A DNA stretch of 64,000 bases from JAAXIE01 sp965263155 (GCA_965263155.1 OZ253586.1:1860001-1924000); one strand, 5' to 3'; counted from the stretch's first letter, positions 51,679 through 60,998 are shown. The notes: a model not told the origin generated them from the letters alone. A program made the numbers and translations.

Positions 51679-51707
51679 TTGTCAAGATGGCGTAGCGGTT
51701 CTAGGTA
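51679..51707 (+). promoter_or_regulatory. possible promoter of the second CoxL-like gene
   Basis: TTGTCA, a 17-base spacer and TAGGTA, about 110 bases before the start codon. Confidence 0.4.
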
Positions 51708-51818
51708 TGGTCAAATGGCGAAAGGACGGGAGAAGCTGGCAGGCTCCGATGCTAGAATGGCTGCATTGTGCGCGAACCCCGTCCCCCTTTCAAGACATCG
51801 CACCGTCAGGAGGCGTCC

Positions 51819-54125
51819 ATGACCACCTACATTGGCGCGCGCATGAAGCGCCTGGAGGACCCTCGCTTTATATCGGGGCAGGCCGCATTCGTCGACGACA
51901 TACGGCTGCCGGGCATGCTGCATGCCGCTGTGGTGCGCAGCCCCTATGCCCACGCCAACATCGTCTCCATTGACGCTAGCGTTGCTGAAGGTGCTCCCAA
52001 AGTAGTGGCCGTGGTGACTTCCGAGCATCTGGCCGATACCACGGGACATGTGCCGGTGCAGTTCACTCCTCGAAACCCTGGCGAAAACCCGCCACCCCAT
52101 CCGCTGCTGGCGACGGGCAAGGTGCGATACGTGGGAGAAGCAGTTGCCCTAGTGGTGGCCGAAGACCGGGCCGCAGCAGTGGACGCTGCCGAAATGGTCC
52201 GGGTGCAGTATGAGCCCCTGCACGCGGTGATGGACCCCCACGAGGCCCTTAAGGACGAAACCCTGCTGCACGAGGATCTCGGCACCAACCTCCTCTTCCG
52301 CACCGACGACCGGGCGGGCGACCTCGAGGAAGCGTTTCGACGGGCTGACCGCATTGTGGAAGGCACCTATAGGAGTCAGCGCATCTGTCCTGCGCCCATG
52401 GAGACTCGCGGCGTGGTGGCCGCCTACGACGCCTCTGCGGACTTGCTCACGGTCTGGAGCGCCACCCAATCCGTCCACCACGACCGGGACCTGCTGGCTT
52501 ACGTGCTGAAGCGCGACCCAAGCACCATTCGCGTCATCGCCCCCGACATGGGCGGCGGCTTCGGTGGCAAGGACCTGCGCACCGATGTGGCGGCCGTGTG
52601 CCATGTAGCCACTCGCCTAGGCCGCCCTATCAAGTGGATTGAGGGCCGCGGGGAGAACATGACGTCGTATCACGGTCGTGGTATGGAGTGCCGCGCAGAG
52701 GCTGCTGTGCTCAACGACGGCACGATCCTCGGCATTCGCTTCCAAGCCTTGGCGGATATCGGGGCCTACTTCATCCGTTCCACCTCCACCCCGTCTCATC
52801 ACCTTGCGAGGCGCATCGCGGGCCCTTACAAGACGCCGATCATCCACATGGAGATGAACGCGGTGGCCACCAACAAGCCCACCACCGGCCCCTATCGAGG
52901 GTCGGGCGCTCCTGAGGCTGCTTACTTCATGGAGCGCACTATCGACCTGATCGCCGGGGAGTTGGGCATGGACCCGCTGGAGGTGCGTCGCCAGAACCTC
53001 ATCCCCGCAGACGACCTGCCCTTTACCACGCCCACAGGCCTTACTTATGACAGCGGCGACTACCTGCAGGCCCTTCAGCGAGCCCTTGAGTTAGCGGACT
53101 ACGACGGACTAAGGCGTGAGCAAGAGCACGCTAGGGCGCAGGGAAGGCTGGTGGGTCTCGGCATCGCCAGCTTCCTCAAGAGCCAAGGCGGTGGCGGTGA
53201 GCTTATGGACAGCAACGCCCGCGTCGAAATCGACCGGGCCGGGGCCATTACCATCTACACCGAGGCCTCGCCCCACGGCCAAGGCACCGACACCAGCTTT
53301 GCCCAGATTGCAGCCGACACCCTAGGAGTGCATCCACAGGACGTGGCAATACTTCATGGCGATACGGACATTGTCGAGGATGGTGTGGGCACCATGGCCA
53401 GCCGTGCCCTCACGGTCAGCGGGTCGGCTGTGTACGACGCCTTGAAGAACGCACGAGCCAAGATATTGCAGGTGGCTGCCCATTTATTGGATTGTGCCGA
53501 ACCTGACGTGCAACTCCGCAACGGCCGGGTGTGGGCGACGGGACGCCCAGACGACGGCCTCTCCTTTGCGCAGGTTGCGGCTGCGGCTTTCACCGAGGAA
53601 ACTTTGCCTCCAGGCGTCTCCCCGGGTCTGGAGTTCGAGGGCACGTTTCACCTGCCCGACTACGTGTTCCCTTCGGGGGCGCAATTGGCCTTGGTGGAGA
53701 TTGACCGGGATACAGGTGAGGTGGACTTGCTGCGGTGCGTCGGAGTCCACGATTGCGGACGTATCATCAACCCGGTCGTTGTCGAGGGGCAGACTCATGG
53801 TGGGCTGGCCCAAGGCATCGGCCAAGCCATGACCGAGGACGTTCTCTACACCGAAGACGGCCAGCCCCTCATGGCCACCTTCCAAGACTACGGTATGCCC
53901 CATGCCGAGGACATGCCGGAAATGGTGATGGAGCAGATGGAAACGCCCACGCCCATGAGCCCGTTGGGCACCAAGGGCATGGGGTCGCTGGTCACCGTTG
54001 GTCCACCCGCAGCCGTCTCCAATGCCGTGGCCGACGCCCTCTCGCCCTTGGGCATCACCCACGTCGACACGCCCTATACTGCCTACCGTATTTGGAACAT
54101 CCTGCATTCCAGCCAGCAGGGGTAG
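51819..54125 (+). CDS. xanthine dehydrogenase/CoxL-family large subunit (copy 2), atypical active site
   Basis: A 768-residue paralogue of the 42151 gene, starting at ATG 51819 five bases after AGGAGG. Pterin-contact motifs are kept (Gly-Gly-Gly-Phe-Gly-Gly-Lys near residue 247; Pro-Tyr-Arg-Gly-Ser-Gly-Ala-Pro-Glu-Ala). The motif that holds the base-catalyst glutamate in the superfamily is Gly-Met-Gly-Ser here, with Ser723 in place of Glu. No FeS or FAD subunit is near. Either the enzyme uses another mechanism, the protein is inactive, or it has another role. It stands alone, with a large palindrome downstream. Confidence 0.92.
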   Translation: MTTYIGARMKRLEDPRFISGQAAFVDDIRLPGMLHAAVVRSPYAHANIVSIDASVAEGAPKVVAVVTSEHLADTTGHVPVQFTPRNPGENPPPHPLLATGKVRYVGEAVALVVAEDRAAAVDAAEMVRVQYEPLHAVMDPHEALKDETLLHEDLGTNLLFRTDDRAGDLEEAFRRADRIVEGTYRSQRICPAPMETRGVVAAYDASADLLTVWSATQSVHHDRDLLAYVLKRDPSTIRVIAPDMGGGFGGKDLRTDVAAVCHVATRLGRPIKWIEGRGENMTSYHGRGMECRAEAAVLNDGTILGIRFQALADIGAYFIRSTSTPSHHLARRIAGPYKTPIIHMEMNAVATNKPTTGPYRGSGAPEAAYFMERTIDLIAGELGMDPLEVRRQNLIPADDLPFTTPTGLTYDSGDYLQALQRALELADYDGLRREQEHARAQGRLVGLGIASFLKSQGGGGELMDSNARVEIDRAGAITIYTEASPHGQGTDTSFAQIAADTLGVHPQDVAILHGDTDIVEDGVGTMASRALTVSGSAVYDALKNARAKILQVAAHLLDCAEPDVQLRNGRVWATGRPDDGLSFAQVAAAAFTEETLPPGVSPGLEFEGTFHLPDYVFPSGAQLALVEIDRDTGEVDLLRCVGVHDCGRIINPVVVEGQTHGGLAQGIGQAMTEDVLYTEDGQPLMATFQDYGMPHAEDMPEMVMEQMETPTPMSPLGTKGMGSLVTVGPPAAVSNAVADALSPLGITHVDTPYTAYRIWNILHSSQQG

Positions 54126-54221
54126 CCCCGCATAGCAACTGTCCGGGGTAAGGTTAGCCGTGGCAGAGAATCCACCACCATAAAAACCGCTCCCGATCGC
54201 ACAGTCAACGGCCAACTCCGT

Positions 54222-54267
54222 CATTCCCCTCGAAGGGCGACCATCCCGTCACCCTTCGAGGGGAATG
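54222..54267. repeat. large perfect palindrome, REP-like
   Basis: Two perfect 16-base arms (CATTCCCCTCGAAGGG and complement) enclose 14 bases. It is preceded by CCGT, as is the smaller hairpin at 41889. It may be a mobile palindromic repeat or a terminator for the CoxL-like gene. Confidence 0.75.
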
Positions 54268-54419
54268 GGATGGAAGGGTTGACTTCGTAGCTGGCGGGAA
54301 TCCACGGCCCGGACTATCAGGAACGTCTCCTACCCGGCACGCGGTCTGTTTTGACACGACTACAGAGGCAGGCTTAGACTCCTATCGTTACCTACCATAT
54401 TTGCGAGGGAGGATTGGTC

Positions 54420-55043
54420 TTGACCAGCGCTAGTCAACAGCCGTGGAGCTTCAAGGGAGACTATTTCGAGGCTTGCAACTGCGAGGTCAACTGCGCCTGC
54501 GTGTTCGGGTCGCCGGGCCACTATGACGATTGTCAGGTGGCCTTGGCGTGGCACATCGACAGCGGAAAGTACGGTGACGTGACGCTGGACGGGCTGAATT
54601 TCGCCCTCGTCGCCCGCACTCCCAAGATGATGTCTGCCGGCAACTGGACCGCAGTCATCTATCTTGACGACCGAGCTGAGGGCGCACAGCTGGAGGCGTT
54701 GCGGGCCATCGTGTCCGGTGATGCCGGGGGCGGGTTCGGCAGGCGCAAGGCCCTCATCACCAACCTGCTGGGCGCGAAATCAGTCCCCATCGCCTACGAG
54801 GTCAAGGCCCATGGCCGCAATGTCTCCATACAGGGCAGCTTGGAGCTTGAAGTGGAGGGCGTCCGAGGCAACAATCCCGATGAGGACGTGCAGCTCATCA
54901 ACGACCCACGCGCCGCCGAGCGGGGCGGTGGGCCTCGGACAGTCGCCCGTTCCACCGTCTACCAACACACGCAGGAAGGCTTGGCTTGGGACAACAGCGG
55001 CAAGACGGGATACTATGCGCCAGTGGAGATGTCGGGCCCATAA
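54420..55043 (+). CDS. DUF1326 family protein
   Basis: A 207-residue protein; TTG at 54420 is preferred since GGAGG lies seven bases upstream, whereas an earlier TTG is only one base away. Recognisable by Gly-Asp-Tyr-Phe-Glu-Ala-Cys-Asn-Cys-Glu-Val-Asn-Cys-Ala-Cys near residues 14-28, whose four cysteines suggest a metal or disulfide site, and by Gly-Gly-Phe-Gly-Arg-Arg near residue 105. The function of the family is unknown. It is soluble, with no signal peptide. An alpha/beta hydrolase gene follows after 77 bases. Confidence 0.85.
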   Translation: MTSASQQPWSFKGDYFEACNCEVNCACVFGSPGHYDDCQVALAWHIDSGKYGDVTLDGLNFALVARTPKMMSAGNWTAVIYLDDRAEGAQLEALRAIVSGDAGGGFGRRKALITNLLGAKSVPIAYEVKAHGRNVSIQGSLELEVEGVRGNNPDEDVQLINDPRAAERGGGPRTVARSTVYQHTQEGLAWDNSGKTGYYAPVEMSGP

Positions 55044-55120
55044 CTTCCACTGGGCGGGGCCCATACGTCAGCCCCAGAATACTTAAGACCTACTGATTTG
55101 ACCTGACTAGGAGGGACCAA

Positions 55121-55945
55121 GTGCCGCACGTAGACATCGAAGGCGTCCAGATATACTACGAGTCCCACGGCCAAGGCTTCCCTCTGGTTCTTTGCCACGG
55201 CTTGAGCGGTGACACCCAAGCATGGGTCAACCAGTTGTCCCCATTCGCCCAACGTTACCAAGTGGTGACGTGGGATGCCCGTGGCCACGGCCGCTCCGAC
55301 AGCCCGGCAGACCCGAATGCCTACGGCCTGACCCGCTTTACCGAGGACTTGAAGGCGCTGCTTGGCCACTTGGGCTTGGAGCAGGTGTACCTGCTGGGAC
55401 ACTCCATGGGCGGGGGCGTGGCAGTGCGGTTTGCCACCACCTATCCGGAACGCGTCAAAGCCTTGGTGGTCACAGACTCCTTCACCGGGTCAGGGCTGCC
55501 CATGACTGCGGGAGTGCGGGCAATGCGGGAGAAGAGCATCGACCTTGCACTGACGCAAGGCATGAACGCCGTCGCAGACCATGCCCTTCAGGAGAACGCC
55601 AACGTGATGGGTCGAATCCGTGGCGACGCAGTGGAAGAGCGGGCCATGCGGATGCGTTACACGAAGATCGACCCCAACGGCTATGCGGGCAGCGTGCGCA
55701 CGATCCTGGACAACGGCTTCCCCGATGAGTGGTGGGGACGCATCACGATGCCCACCCTCGTGATGGTGGGCGACCGGGACAGTGCCTCCATTGCTGGCAG
55801 CGAACACACCCACGCCAAGATCACTGGCTCGGAGTACGTCATCATCTCCGAAGCAGGTCATATGGCCTACCTAGACCAGCCCCAAGTCTTCACCGACAAC
55901 GTGTTGGGCTTTCTGTCACGGGTCGAGGCGCAGGTGGCCGCGTAG
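55121..55945 (+). CDS. alpha/beta-fold hydrolase
   Basis: A 274-residue protein, GTG start six bases after AGGAGG. The nucleophile is Ser95 in Gly-His-Ser-Met-Gly-Gly-Gly. The acid lies in Val-Gly-Asp-Arg-Asp (Asp218 or Asp220) and the base is His247 in Ala-Gly-His-Met-Ala-Tyr. The oxyanion segment is Leu-Cys-His-Gly-Leu-Ser-Gly. It resembles 3-oxoadipate enol-lactonase and C-C bond hydrolases, which act on ring-cleavage products, so a catabolic role fits the region. The exact substrate cannot be read. It is convergent with the amidohydrolase gene. Confidence 0.88.
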   Translation: MPHVDIEGVQIYYESHGQGFPLVLCHGLSGDTQAWVNQLSPFAQRYQVVTWDARGHGRSDSPADPNAYGLTRFTEDLKALLGHLGLEQVYLLGHSMGGGVAVRFATTYPERVKALVVTDSFTGSGLPMTAGVRAMREKSIDLALTQGMNAVADHALQENANVMGRIRGDAVEERAMRMRYTKIDPNGYAGSVRTILDNGFPDEWWGRITMPTLVMVGDRDSASIAGSEHTHAKITGSEYVIISEAGHMAYLDQPQVFTDNVLGFLSRVEAQVAA

Positions 55946-55981
55946 CTTCACTTTCTGAAACCGGGGGGCTAAACCTGAGGG

Positions 55982-57664
55982 CTAAACCTCGCCTGCGTCG
56001 TGTACTACGCGGCCTCCCACCATGGTGATGAGGGAGCGCATGTGGGACATCTCCTCTATGGGCATCGACAGGTAGTCGTCGGAAAGGACGGCTAAGTCGG
56101 CAAGCTTGCCCGCCTCTAGCGAACCGCGCTCGCCCTCATCAAAGGAGAAGTAGGCGCCCCCTAGCGTGAAGGCCCTCAGTGCCTCCATGCGAGTCAGACA
56201 CTCATCGGGGTCAAGCGGCTGCCCGCTACGCCCCTCCTGCCGGGTGATGGCAGCCCACAGGGTCTGGAAGGGGTTGTAGGGCTTGTTGTCGGTGCCGAAG
56301 CTGTAGGGGATGTCGTACTGCATGTAGGTGCGATGTGCATCGGCCGCCCCCTCGCTGGTTTGGGCTGCTGGCAAGGCATGACCTCGCAGCCACAGGTCGG
56401 TGAGGGGGATAGTCTCCAGCACCAGACCCAGCCGCTTCATCCTGCGCATCTGGTCGTCGGTCGCTCGCAGGATGTGCACCAGCACCCAACGCTTGTCAGC
56501 GATGGGCGTCTCCCGGTCCACCTCCTCGAACACCTGCAGCACATCCTCCAAGCAGCCTCGCACCAGCGTGTTGACCCGAAGGTTATGTAATGCTGCTTGG
56601 CGCACAAGACCGCGATACATCTCAGGCGGATGGTAGCTCTCGGCGAACCCGGCCCAGCCGGTGTACGGCAACTCGGCGGAACGCGCCCGGGCCAGATAAG
56701 GGCTGCGACCGTACTGGATGTAGTAGCCACTTATTCTCAGCAGGTCATCGCCAAAGCCCGGCCCTGATGCGCTGTGGCCCCACTTCTCCATCTCCCGCTC
56801 AGCATCCTCCACAGACGCCCACGACGGGCTGAGGGTCAGATGTACCCGCTGCTTGTTCTCCCCCGCATCCCACACCTCCTTGTAGACCCGCAGCACCTCG
56901 GGAGCGATCCCGTGTCCCTCGTAGGTGCCGGTGGTGCCCACGGAGCTGTAAATCTGCATCGACTCCTTCAGGGCCTCCACCCGTTGCGCGTGGGTGAAGC
57001 GCGGCACGACGCGCATAAGTGTGAACTCCACCGAGGGATAGCCGTTGAAGTCGCTGAACACCCCCGTCGGCTCCCCGTCGGCGTCCCGGTCAATTACAAC
57101 CGTCTCGTCCGGCGATGGCGTGTTGCGATCAATACCCGCCATCTGCAGGGCCGCGCTGTTGGCCACCGACACCGAAGGCGGCATGTTCCAAGGAGTCCAG
57201 ATGCCCCGCAGGTACACCGGATTGTTGGGCGACACTTGGTCCAAGTCATGACGGGTAGGATAGCGTCTTTCGGCCAGTCCTTCCGGCATGCCCGTATAGT
57301 TGGGAGGCTCCCCCAAGGGCATGGTCACCACCCACTCGCCGGGACTCTTGGAAGCCACCTCCCGGCGCACTATCTCCAAGACATCAGGGATGGAGCGCAC
57401 CCCTGCCAACGAGGGATAGTCGTTCTTCAGACCCTCCCGGTCCATGTGGGCATGGATGTCCACAATGCCGGGAATGAGAGTGCGCCCCCTCAAGTCGACC
57501 TGCTTGGTCCCTGGACCCGCCAAGGCTAGCACGTCACTATCGGACCCCACCGCCTGAATACGCTCGCCATGCACGGCAACAGCCTGCTGCACCGAATCGT
57601 CGGCTACAGGGAGCACCTTGCCGTTGTGGAAGATGGTGTCGGCATGTTGCGTATTGCGCTCCAT
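55982..57664 (-). CDS. amidohydrolase family 3 (YtcJ-like) enzyme
   Basis: About 560 residues; ATG 57664 has AAGGAC six bases upstream, while 18 open codons before it lack such a site. The metal motif His-x-His is in Asp-Ile-His-Ala-His-Met-Asp near residue 74. The C-terminal domain returns to the small beta-sandwich with Ala-Asp-Leu-Ala-Val-Leu-Ser-Asp-Asp-Tyr. The entry Ala-Asp-Thr-Ile-Phe-His-Asn-Gly-Lys-Val is typical of the family. These enzymes hydrolyse cyclic or N-acyl amides using bound metal. It is cytoplasmic. Specific substrate unknown. Confidence 0.88.
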   Translation of the reverse strand: MERNTQHADTIFHNGKVLPVADDSVQQAVAVHGERIQAVGSDSDVLALAGPGTKQVDLRGRTLIPGIVDIHAHMDREGLKNDYPSLAGVRSIPDVLEIVRREVASKSPGEWVVTMPLGEPPNYTGMPEGLAERRYPTRHDLDQVSPNNPVYLRGIWTPWNMPPSVSVANSAALQMAGIDRNTPSPDETVVIDRDADGEPTGVFSDFNGYPSVEFTLMRVVPRFTHAQRVEALKESMQIYSSVGTTGTYEGHGIAPEVLRVYKEVWDAGENKQRVHLTLSPSWASVEDAEREMEKWGHSASGPGFGDDLLRISGYYIQYGRSPYLARARSAELPYTGWAGFAESYHPPEMYRGLVRQAALHNLRVNTLVRGCLEDVLQVFEEVDRETPIADKRWVLVHILRATDDQMRRMKRLGLVLETIPLTDLWLRGHALPAAQTSEGAADAHRTYMQYDIPYSFGTDNKPYNPFQTLWAAITRQEGRSGQPLDPDECLTRMEALRAFTLGGAYFSFDEGERGSLEAGKLADLAVLSDDYLSMPIEEMSHMRSLITMVGGRVVHDAGEV

Positions 57665-57758
57665 GATCACGTCCTTATGTTCAATGGGTAGTGTGTTGTG
57701 GTGCATCTTACACCGCATTGCTGACGTAACGGAAAGTCAGCTCACGGCCGCCATTAGC

Positions 57759-57788
57759 TTGACATGCTTGGAATGCCCAACTTAGCAT
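57759..57788 (+). promoter_or_regulatory. sigma-70-like promoter of the HicBA module
   Basis: TTGACA, an 18-base spacer and TAGCAT, 60 bases before the hicB start. Confidence 0.6.
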
Positions 57789-57847
57789 CTACCTACTGAA
57801 GGGTACGCCCTTGCTTGAAGATACGCCTTCTTTCAGGAGGGAGTGTA

Positions 57848-58183
57848 GTGGCGACGAGATTTGACCAACCACGAGATACCGAGGCCCAAGGCGTCGTTAT
57901 ACTGACCTCGGTCGTGGAAGAAGAAGGCGACCAATTCGTTTCGTTCTGCACCGAATTGGGAACCGCCAGTTGCGGCGACAGTATTGAAGAGGCCTTGGAC
58001 AACCTGCAAGAGGCCATATGGGTGCATCTCAACGCCTTGGAAGAAACCGGTGAACGAGAGCGTGTATTCAGAGAAAGAGGCATAGACCTCCTCTCATCCC
58101 CGGTCAACGAGCCCATACATCGCCAGATCCCCATCGGCAAAGTGGTGAAGGCTACCCACCATGTGATTCCGGCCGTCGCGTAA
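57848..58183 (+). CDS. hicB: HicB-family antitoxin
   Basis: A 111-residue protein; GTG 57848 follows GGAGGG at six bases. The partial RNase-H-like HicB fold is evident in Glu-Glu-Glu-Gly-Asp-Gln-Phe-Val-Ser-Phe-Cys-Thr-Glu-Leu-Gly-Thr-Ala-Ser-Cys-Gly-Asp and the following helix Glu-Glu-Ala-Leu-Asp-Asn-Leu-Gln-Glu-Ala. HicB binds and neutralises HicA and usually represses its own promoter. The antitoxin is encoded first, toxin eight bases later. This is the only intact toxin-antitoxin pair here, in contrast to the HepT and PIN relics. Confidence 0.85.
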   Translation: MATRFDQPRDTEAQGVVILTSVVEEEGDQFVSFCTELGTASCGDSIEEALDNLQEAIWVHLNALEETGERERVFRERGIDLLSSPVNEPIHRQIPIGKVVKATHHVIPAVA

Positions 58184-58191
58184 GAAGGTCG

Positions 58192-58425
58192 GTGCGATTC
58201 AACGACATTCCTCTTTGCTCCAGCCGGGAGGTCATCGCAGCCCTCTTACGACTCGGTGCCTACCCTGGCAAGGCCACAAGAGGCAGTCACTCGTCCTACC
58301 ATCGCCAGCGGGAAGACGGCCCCGGGGTCGTGGTGCTCAACAAGAGGGAGATGCCCAAAAGTGCGCTCCGCCGAATTCTCGATAACCTTGAGATTCCGCC
58401 GCAGGACTTCATCGAGGCACTCTAG
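58192..58425 (+). CDS. hicA: HicA-family mRNA interferase toxin
   Basis: A 77-residue protein, GTG start after AAGAAGG. The double-stranded-RNA-binding-like HicA fold is shown by Arg-Glu-Val-Ile-Ala-Ala-Leu-Leu-Arg-Leu-Gly-Ala-Tyr and by the catalytic histidine in Arg-Gly-Ser-His-Ser-Ser-Tyr. The closing helix is Leu-Arg-Arg-Ile-Leu-Asp-Asn-Leu-Glu-Ile. HicA cleaves mRNA during stress when HicB is degraded. All hallmark residues are present, so the pair may be active. Confidence 0.87.
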   Translation: MRFNDIPLCSSREVIAALLRLGAYPGKATRGSHSSYHRQREDGPGVVVLNKREMPKSALRRILDNLEIPPQDFIEAL

Positions 58426-58524
58426 CCTACCGCTTGTGCAGCTACGATGCAGACAGATCGCCCAGCCCCACCTTCTGCCCAACGCGCCTTGTCGCTATAC
58501 TAGGGGGCCAACGGGAGGTGTGCC

Positions 58525-59952
58525 ATGGACCGTGCTGAGATTCCTTTCCTGTCAGCCGTCGAGTTGGGCGAGTTGCTGCGTAAGCGGGAGGTCTCGCCTG
58601 TCGAGGCGACGGAAGCCTACTTGGCCCGAATCCAAGAGGTGGAGCCCAAGACCAACGCCTACATCACCGTGTGCGGTGATGAGGCCTTGGCTGCGGCACG
58701 ACAAGCCGAAAGTGAGATCGCAGGCGGGAACTATCGCGGGGTGCTGCACGGCGTTCCAGTGGCCGTCAAGGACCAGATACATACGCGTGGCATCCGCACC
58801 ACCATTGCCTCCCGGGTGCGCAGCGAGTACATACCCGATGAGGATGCCACGGTGGTCACCCGGCTCAAGGAGGCTGGGGCTGTCCTGCTGGGCAAGCTGA
58901 ACATGGCGGAGATGGCCTTGGGCGACCCGATGAACTCGGCCTTCGGCCCAGCTCACAACCCGTGGGACCTGACCCGCAACCCCGGCACCTCCAGCACCGG
59001 CTCCGGGGCCGCCACTGCGGCTTTCCTCTGCGCTACCTCTTTGGGCGAGGATACCGCAGGCTCCATCCGACATCCCGCCGCCAGTTGCGGACTGGTCGGC
59101 CTGCGTCCTTCGTGGGGCCGGGTCAGCCGGTACGCCGTCGACGGGGCCTCATGGTCGGTGGATACCATCGGGCCCATCTCGCGCTCAGTGGCAGACTGCG
59201 CGGTGACCATACGCGCCATCGCCGGACATGACCCCAGAGACCCCCTGACACGGGATGTGCCCGTTCCCGACTACCAGCGGGCGCTGACGGGCGACATCCG
59301 TGGCCTCAAGGTCGGAGTCCCCAAGGAGTGTTTCGACCCAGAGGAAGTGGGCGTTGGCCAGGAGACGGCCGACAGTGTGCGGGCTGCCATTGAAGTTCTG
59401 AAGCAGCTTGGGGCCGAGGTTAGGGAGGTCTCAATACCCATGGCCCAGCACGCCGGTGCTGTGATACGGGGCATCACCCACCCAGAGCGGGTGAGCATTC
59501 ACCCCGAATGGCTGCGGGAGAGGCCCCAAGATTTGCACTACAACACCCGCGTGGCCTTCATGACTGGCAACATTATCCCAGCTGAGTTCTACTACAAGGC
59601 CCAAAAGCTGCGGGTGATGATCCGCCAGCAGGTACTTGACGCCCTGCAGGAAGTGGATGTGCTGGCCCAGCCCTGCTCCACCACTGCAGCGGCGGTGATG
59701 GACCCGAATGCCCGCGTCGAAAGCAAGGAACAGGCCAGCAAGGCGTTAATCGACGCCAACCTGCGCAGCATGTTCAGCTTGGCGGGCACGCCTGCACTTT
59801 CAATACTGTGCGGCTTCACTTCCGAGGGACCGGGCGGCTTGCCCATCGCCCTGCAGCTAGCAGGCAAGCCCTTCGACGAGGAAACAGTGCTACGGACTGC
59901 CCACGCCTACGAGCAGAACACCGAGTGGCACCTCCGACGCCCTCCGATTTAG
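58525..59952 (+). CDS. amidase-signature enzyme
   Basis: A 475-residue protein behind GGGAGG. Triad segments are Ala-Val-Lys-Asp-Gln (Lys), Gly-Thr-Ser-Ser-Thr-Gly-Ser-Gly (cis Ser) and Asp-Thr-Ala-Gly-Ser-Ile-Arg (nucleophile). It has a GatA-like architecture but no GatC-type N-terminal domain, unlike its paralogue at 27716. No GatB gene is near, so it is probably a stand-alone amidase releasing ammonia from an organic amide. A flavin oxidoreductase gene follows after 41 bases and may be in the same operon. Confidence 0.9.
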   Translation: MDRAEIPFLSAVELGELLRKREVSPVEATEAYLARIQEVEPKTNAYITVCGDEALAAARQAESEIAGGNYRGVLHGVPVAVKDQIHTRGIRTTIASRVRSEYIPDEDATVVTRLKEAGAVLLGKLNMAEMALGDPMNSAFGPAHNPWDLTRNPGTSSTGSGAATAAFLCATSLGEDTAGSIRHPAASCGLVGLRPSWGRVSRYAVDGASWSVDTIGPISRSVADCAVTIRAIAGHDPRDPLTRDVPVPDYQRALTGDIRGLKVGVPKECFDPEEVGVGQETADSVRAAIEVLKQLGAEVREVSIPMAQHAGAVIRGITHPERVSIHPEWLRERPQDLHYNTRVAFMTGNIIPAEFYYKAQKLRVMIRQQVLDALQEVDVLAQPCSTTAAAVMDPNARVESKEQASKALIDANLRSMFSLAGTPALSILCGFTSEGPGGLPIALQLAGKPFDEETVLRTAHAYEQNTEWHLRRPPI

Positions 59953-59993
59953 TTTCGAAGCCCACGAAATAGAAGATATCCCTAGGAGGAACG

Positions 59994-60950
59994 ATGGCTG
60001 ACAAGAGGATTGGGGTCGCGGCCATGGGCGGCGATGCCAAGGCAGTGGTGCAGCGCATTCAGCAATTGGAAAGCATGGGAGTGCCGGCGGCTTGGCTCAC
60101 TACAGGCGGGGCTGGTCTGGACGGGCTGACCATCTTCTCGGCGGCTGCCGTCCAGACCGAAAGCATCCTTCTGGGCACATGCATCACCCCCACTTGGCCA
60201 CGGCACCCCGTGGCAGCGGTTCAGCAGGTGCAGGTCATCGCCAATCTTGCACCGGGACGCTTCCGGTTCGGCGTCGGTCCTAGCCATAGCGGGGGCATGC
60301 AGACGGTCTTCGGGGCCGACTTCAAAGCGCCCCTCACTAATGTGCGCGAGTATGTCCATGTGGTGAAGAGTCTGCTGGAGACCGGGGAAGTGGACTTCGA
60401 CGGCAAGCAGTACCACGCCCACGCCCGCATCGCCGGGCCGGTGCCTAACGTACCGGTAATGTCAGCGGCCCTCAGACAACGCTCCTTCGAGTTCTGCGGT
60501 GCGGAGGCCGACGGGGCCATCAGTTGGGTGTGCCCTGGAGCGTACCTGCGCGATGTGGCTATCCCCGCCATCGAGGCTGGAGCGCAGAGCGTCGGCCGGG
60601 CCGCGCCTCCCCTGATAACCCATGCCCCGGTGTGCGTCCACGATGACCCAGCGGAGGCTAGGGTGGCATTCCGGCAGCAGATGGGCTTCTACCCTCAGGC
60701 TCCCTTCTACGCCCGCATGTTTGCCGAGGCTGGCTTCCCCGAAGCCGAGGAGACACACGACTGGAGCGACGGCATGCAGGAGGCGGTGCTGATTTCCGGT
60801 GACGAGGAGACAGTAGCTGCTGGACTGCGTCGCCTGTTCGACTGGGGTTCAGGCGAGGTCTTGGTGTCGGTGGTAACCGCGGGCTCGGACCCTGAGGCGT
60901 CGTGGCGTCGCACTGTTAACACGCTTTTGCAGGTGCAGCAGACTCTCTAG
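59994..60950 (+). CDS. luciferase-like (F420-dependent type) oxidoreductase
   Basis: A 318-residue protein with AGGAGG four bases before ATG. It resembles methylenetetrahydromethanopterin-reductase-like LLM proteins: Ala-Ala-Trp-Leu-Thr-Thr-Gly-Gly near residue 32, Leu-Gly-Thr-Cys-Ile-Thr-Pro-Thr near 58, and Phe-Gly-Val-Gly-Pro-Ser-His near residue 90. Last in an apparent amidase-oxidoreductase pair. Fourth member of the family in the window and distinct from the others. Coenzyme and substrate are not determinable. Confidence 0.88.
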   Translation: MADKRIGVAAMGGDAKAVVQRIQQLESMGVPAAWLTTGGAGLDGLTIFSAAAVQTESILLGTCITPTWPRHPVAAVQQVQVIANLAPGRFRFGVGPSHSGGMQTVFGADFKAPLTNVREYVHVVKSLLETGEVDFDGKQYHAHARIAGPVPNVPVMSAALRQRSFEFCGAEADGAISWVCPGAYLRDVAIPAIEAGAQSVGRAAPPLITHAPVCVHDDPAEARVAFRQQMGFYPQAPFYARMFAEAGFPEAEETHDWSDGMQEAVLISGDEETVAAGLRRLFDWGSGEVLVSVVTAGSDPEASWRRTVNTLLQVQQTL

Positions 60951-60998
60951 CCTGCCGGTCTAACCAACACTCGTATTGAGGATTGATGGAGTGGCGCG

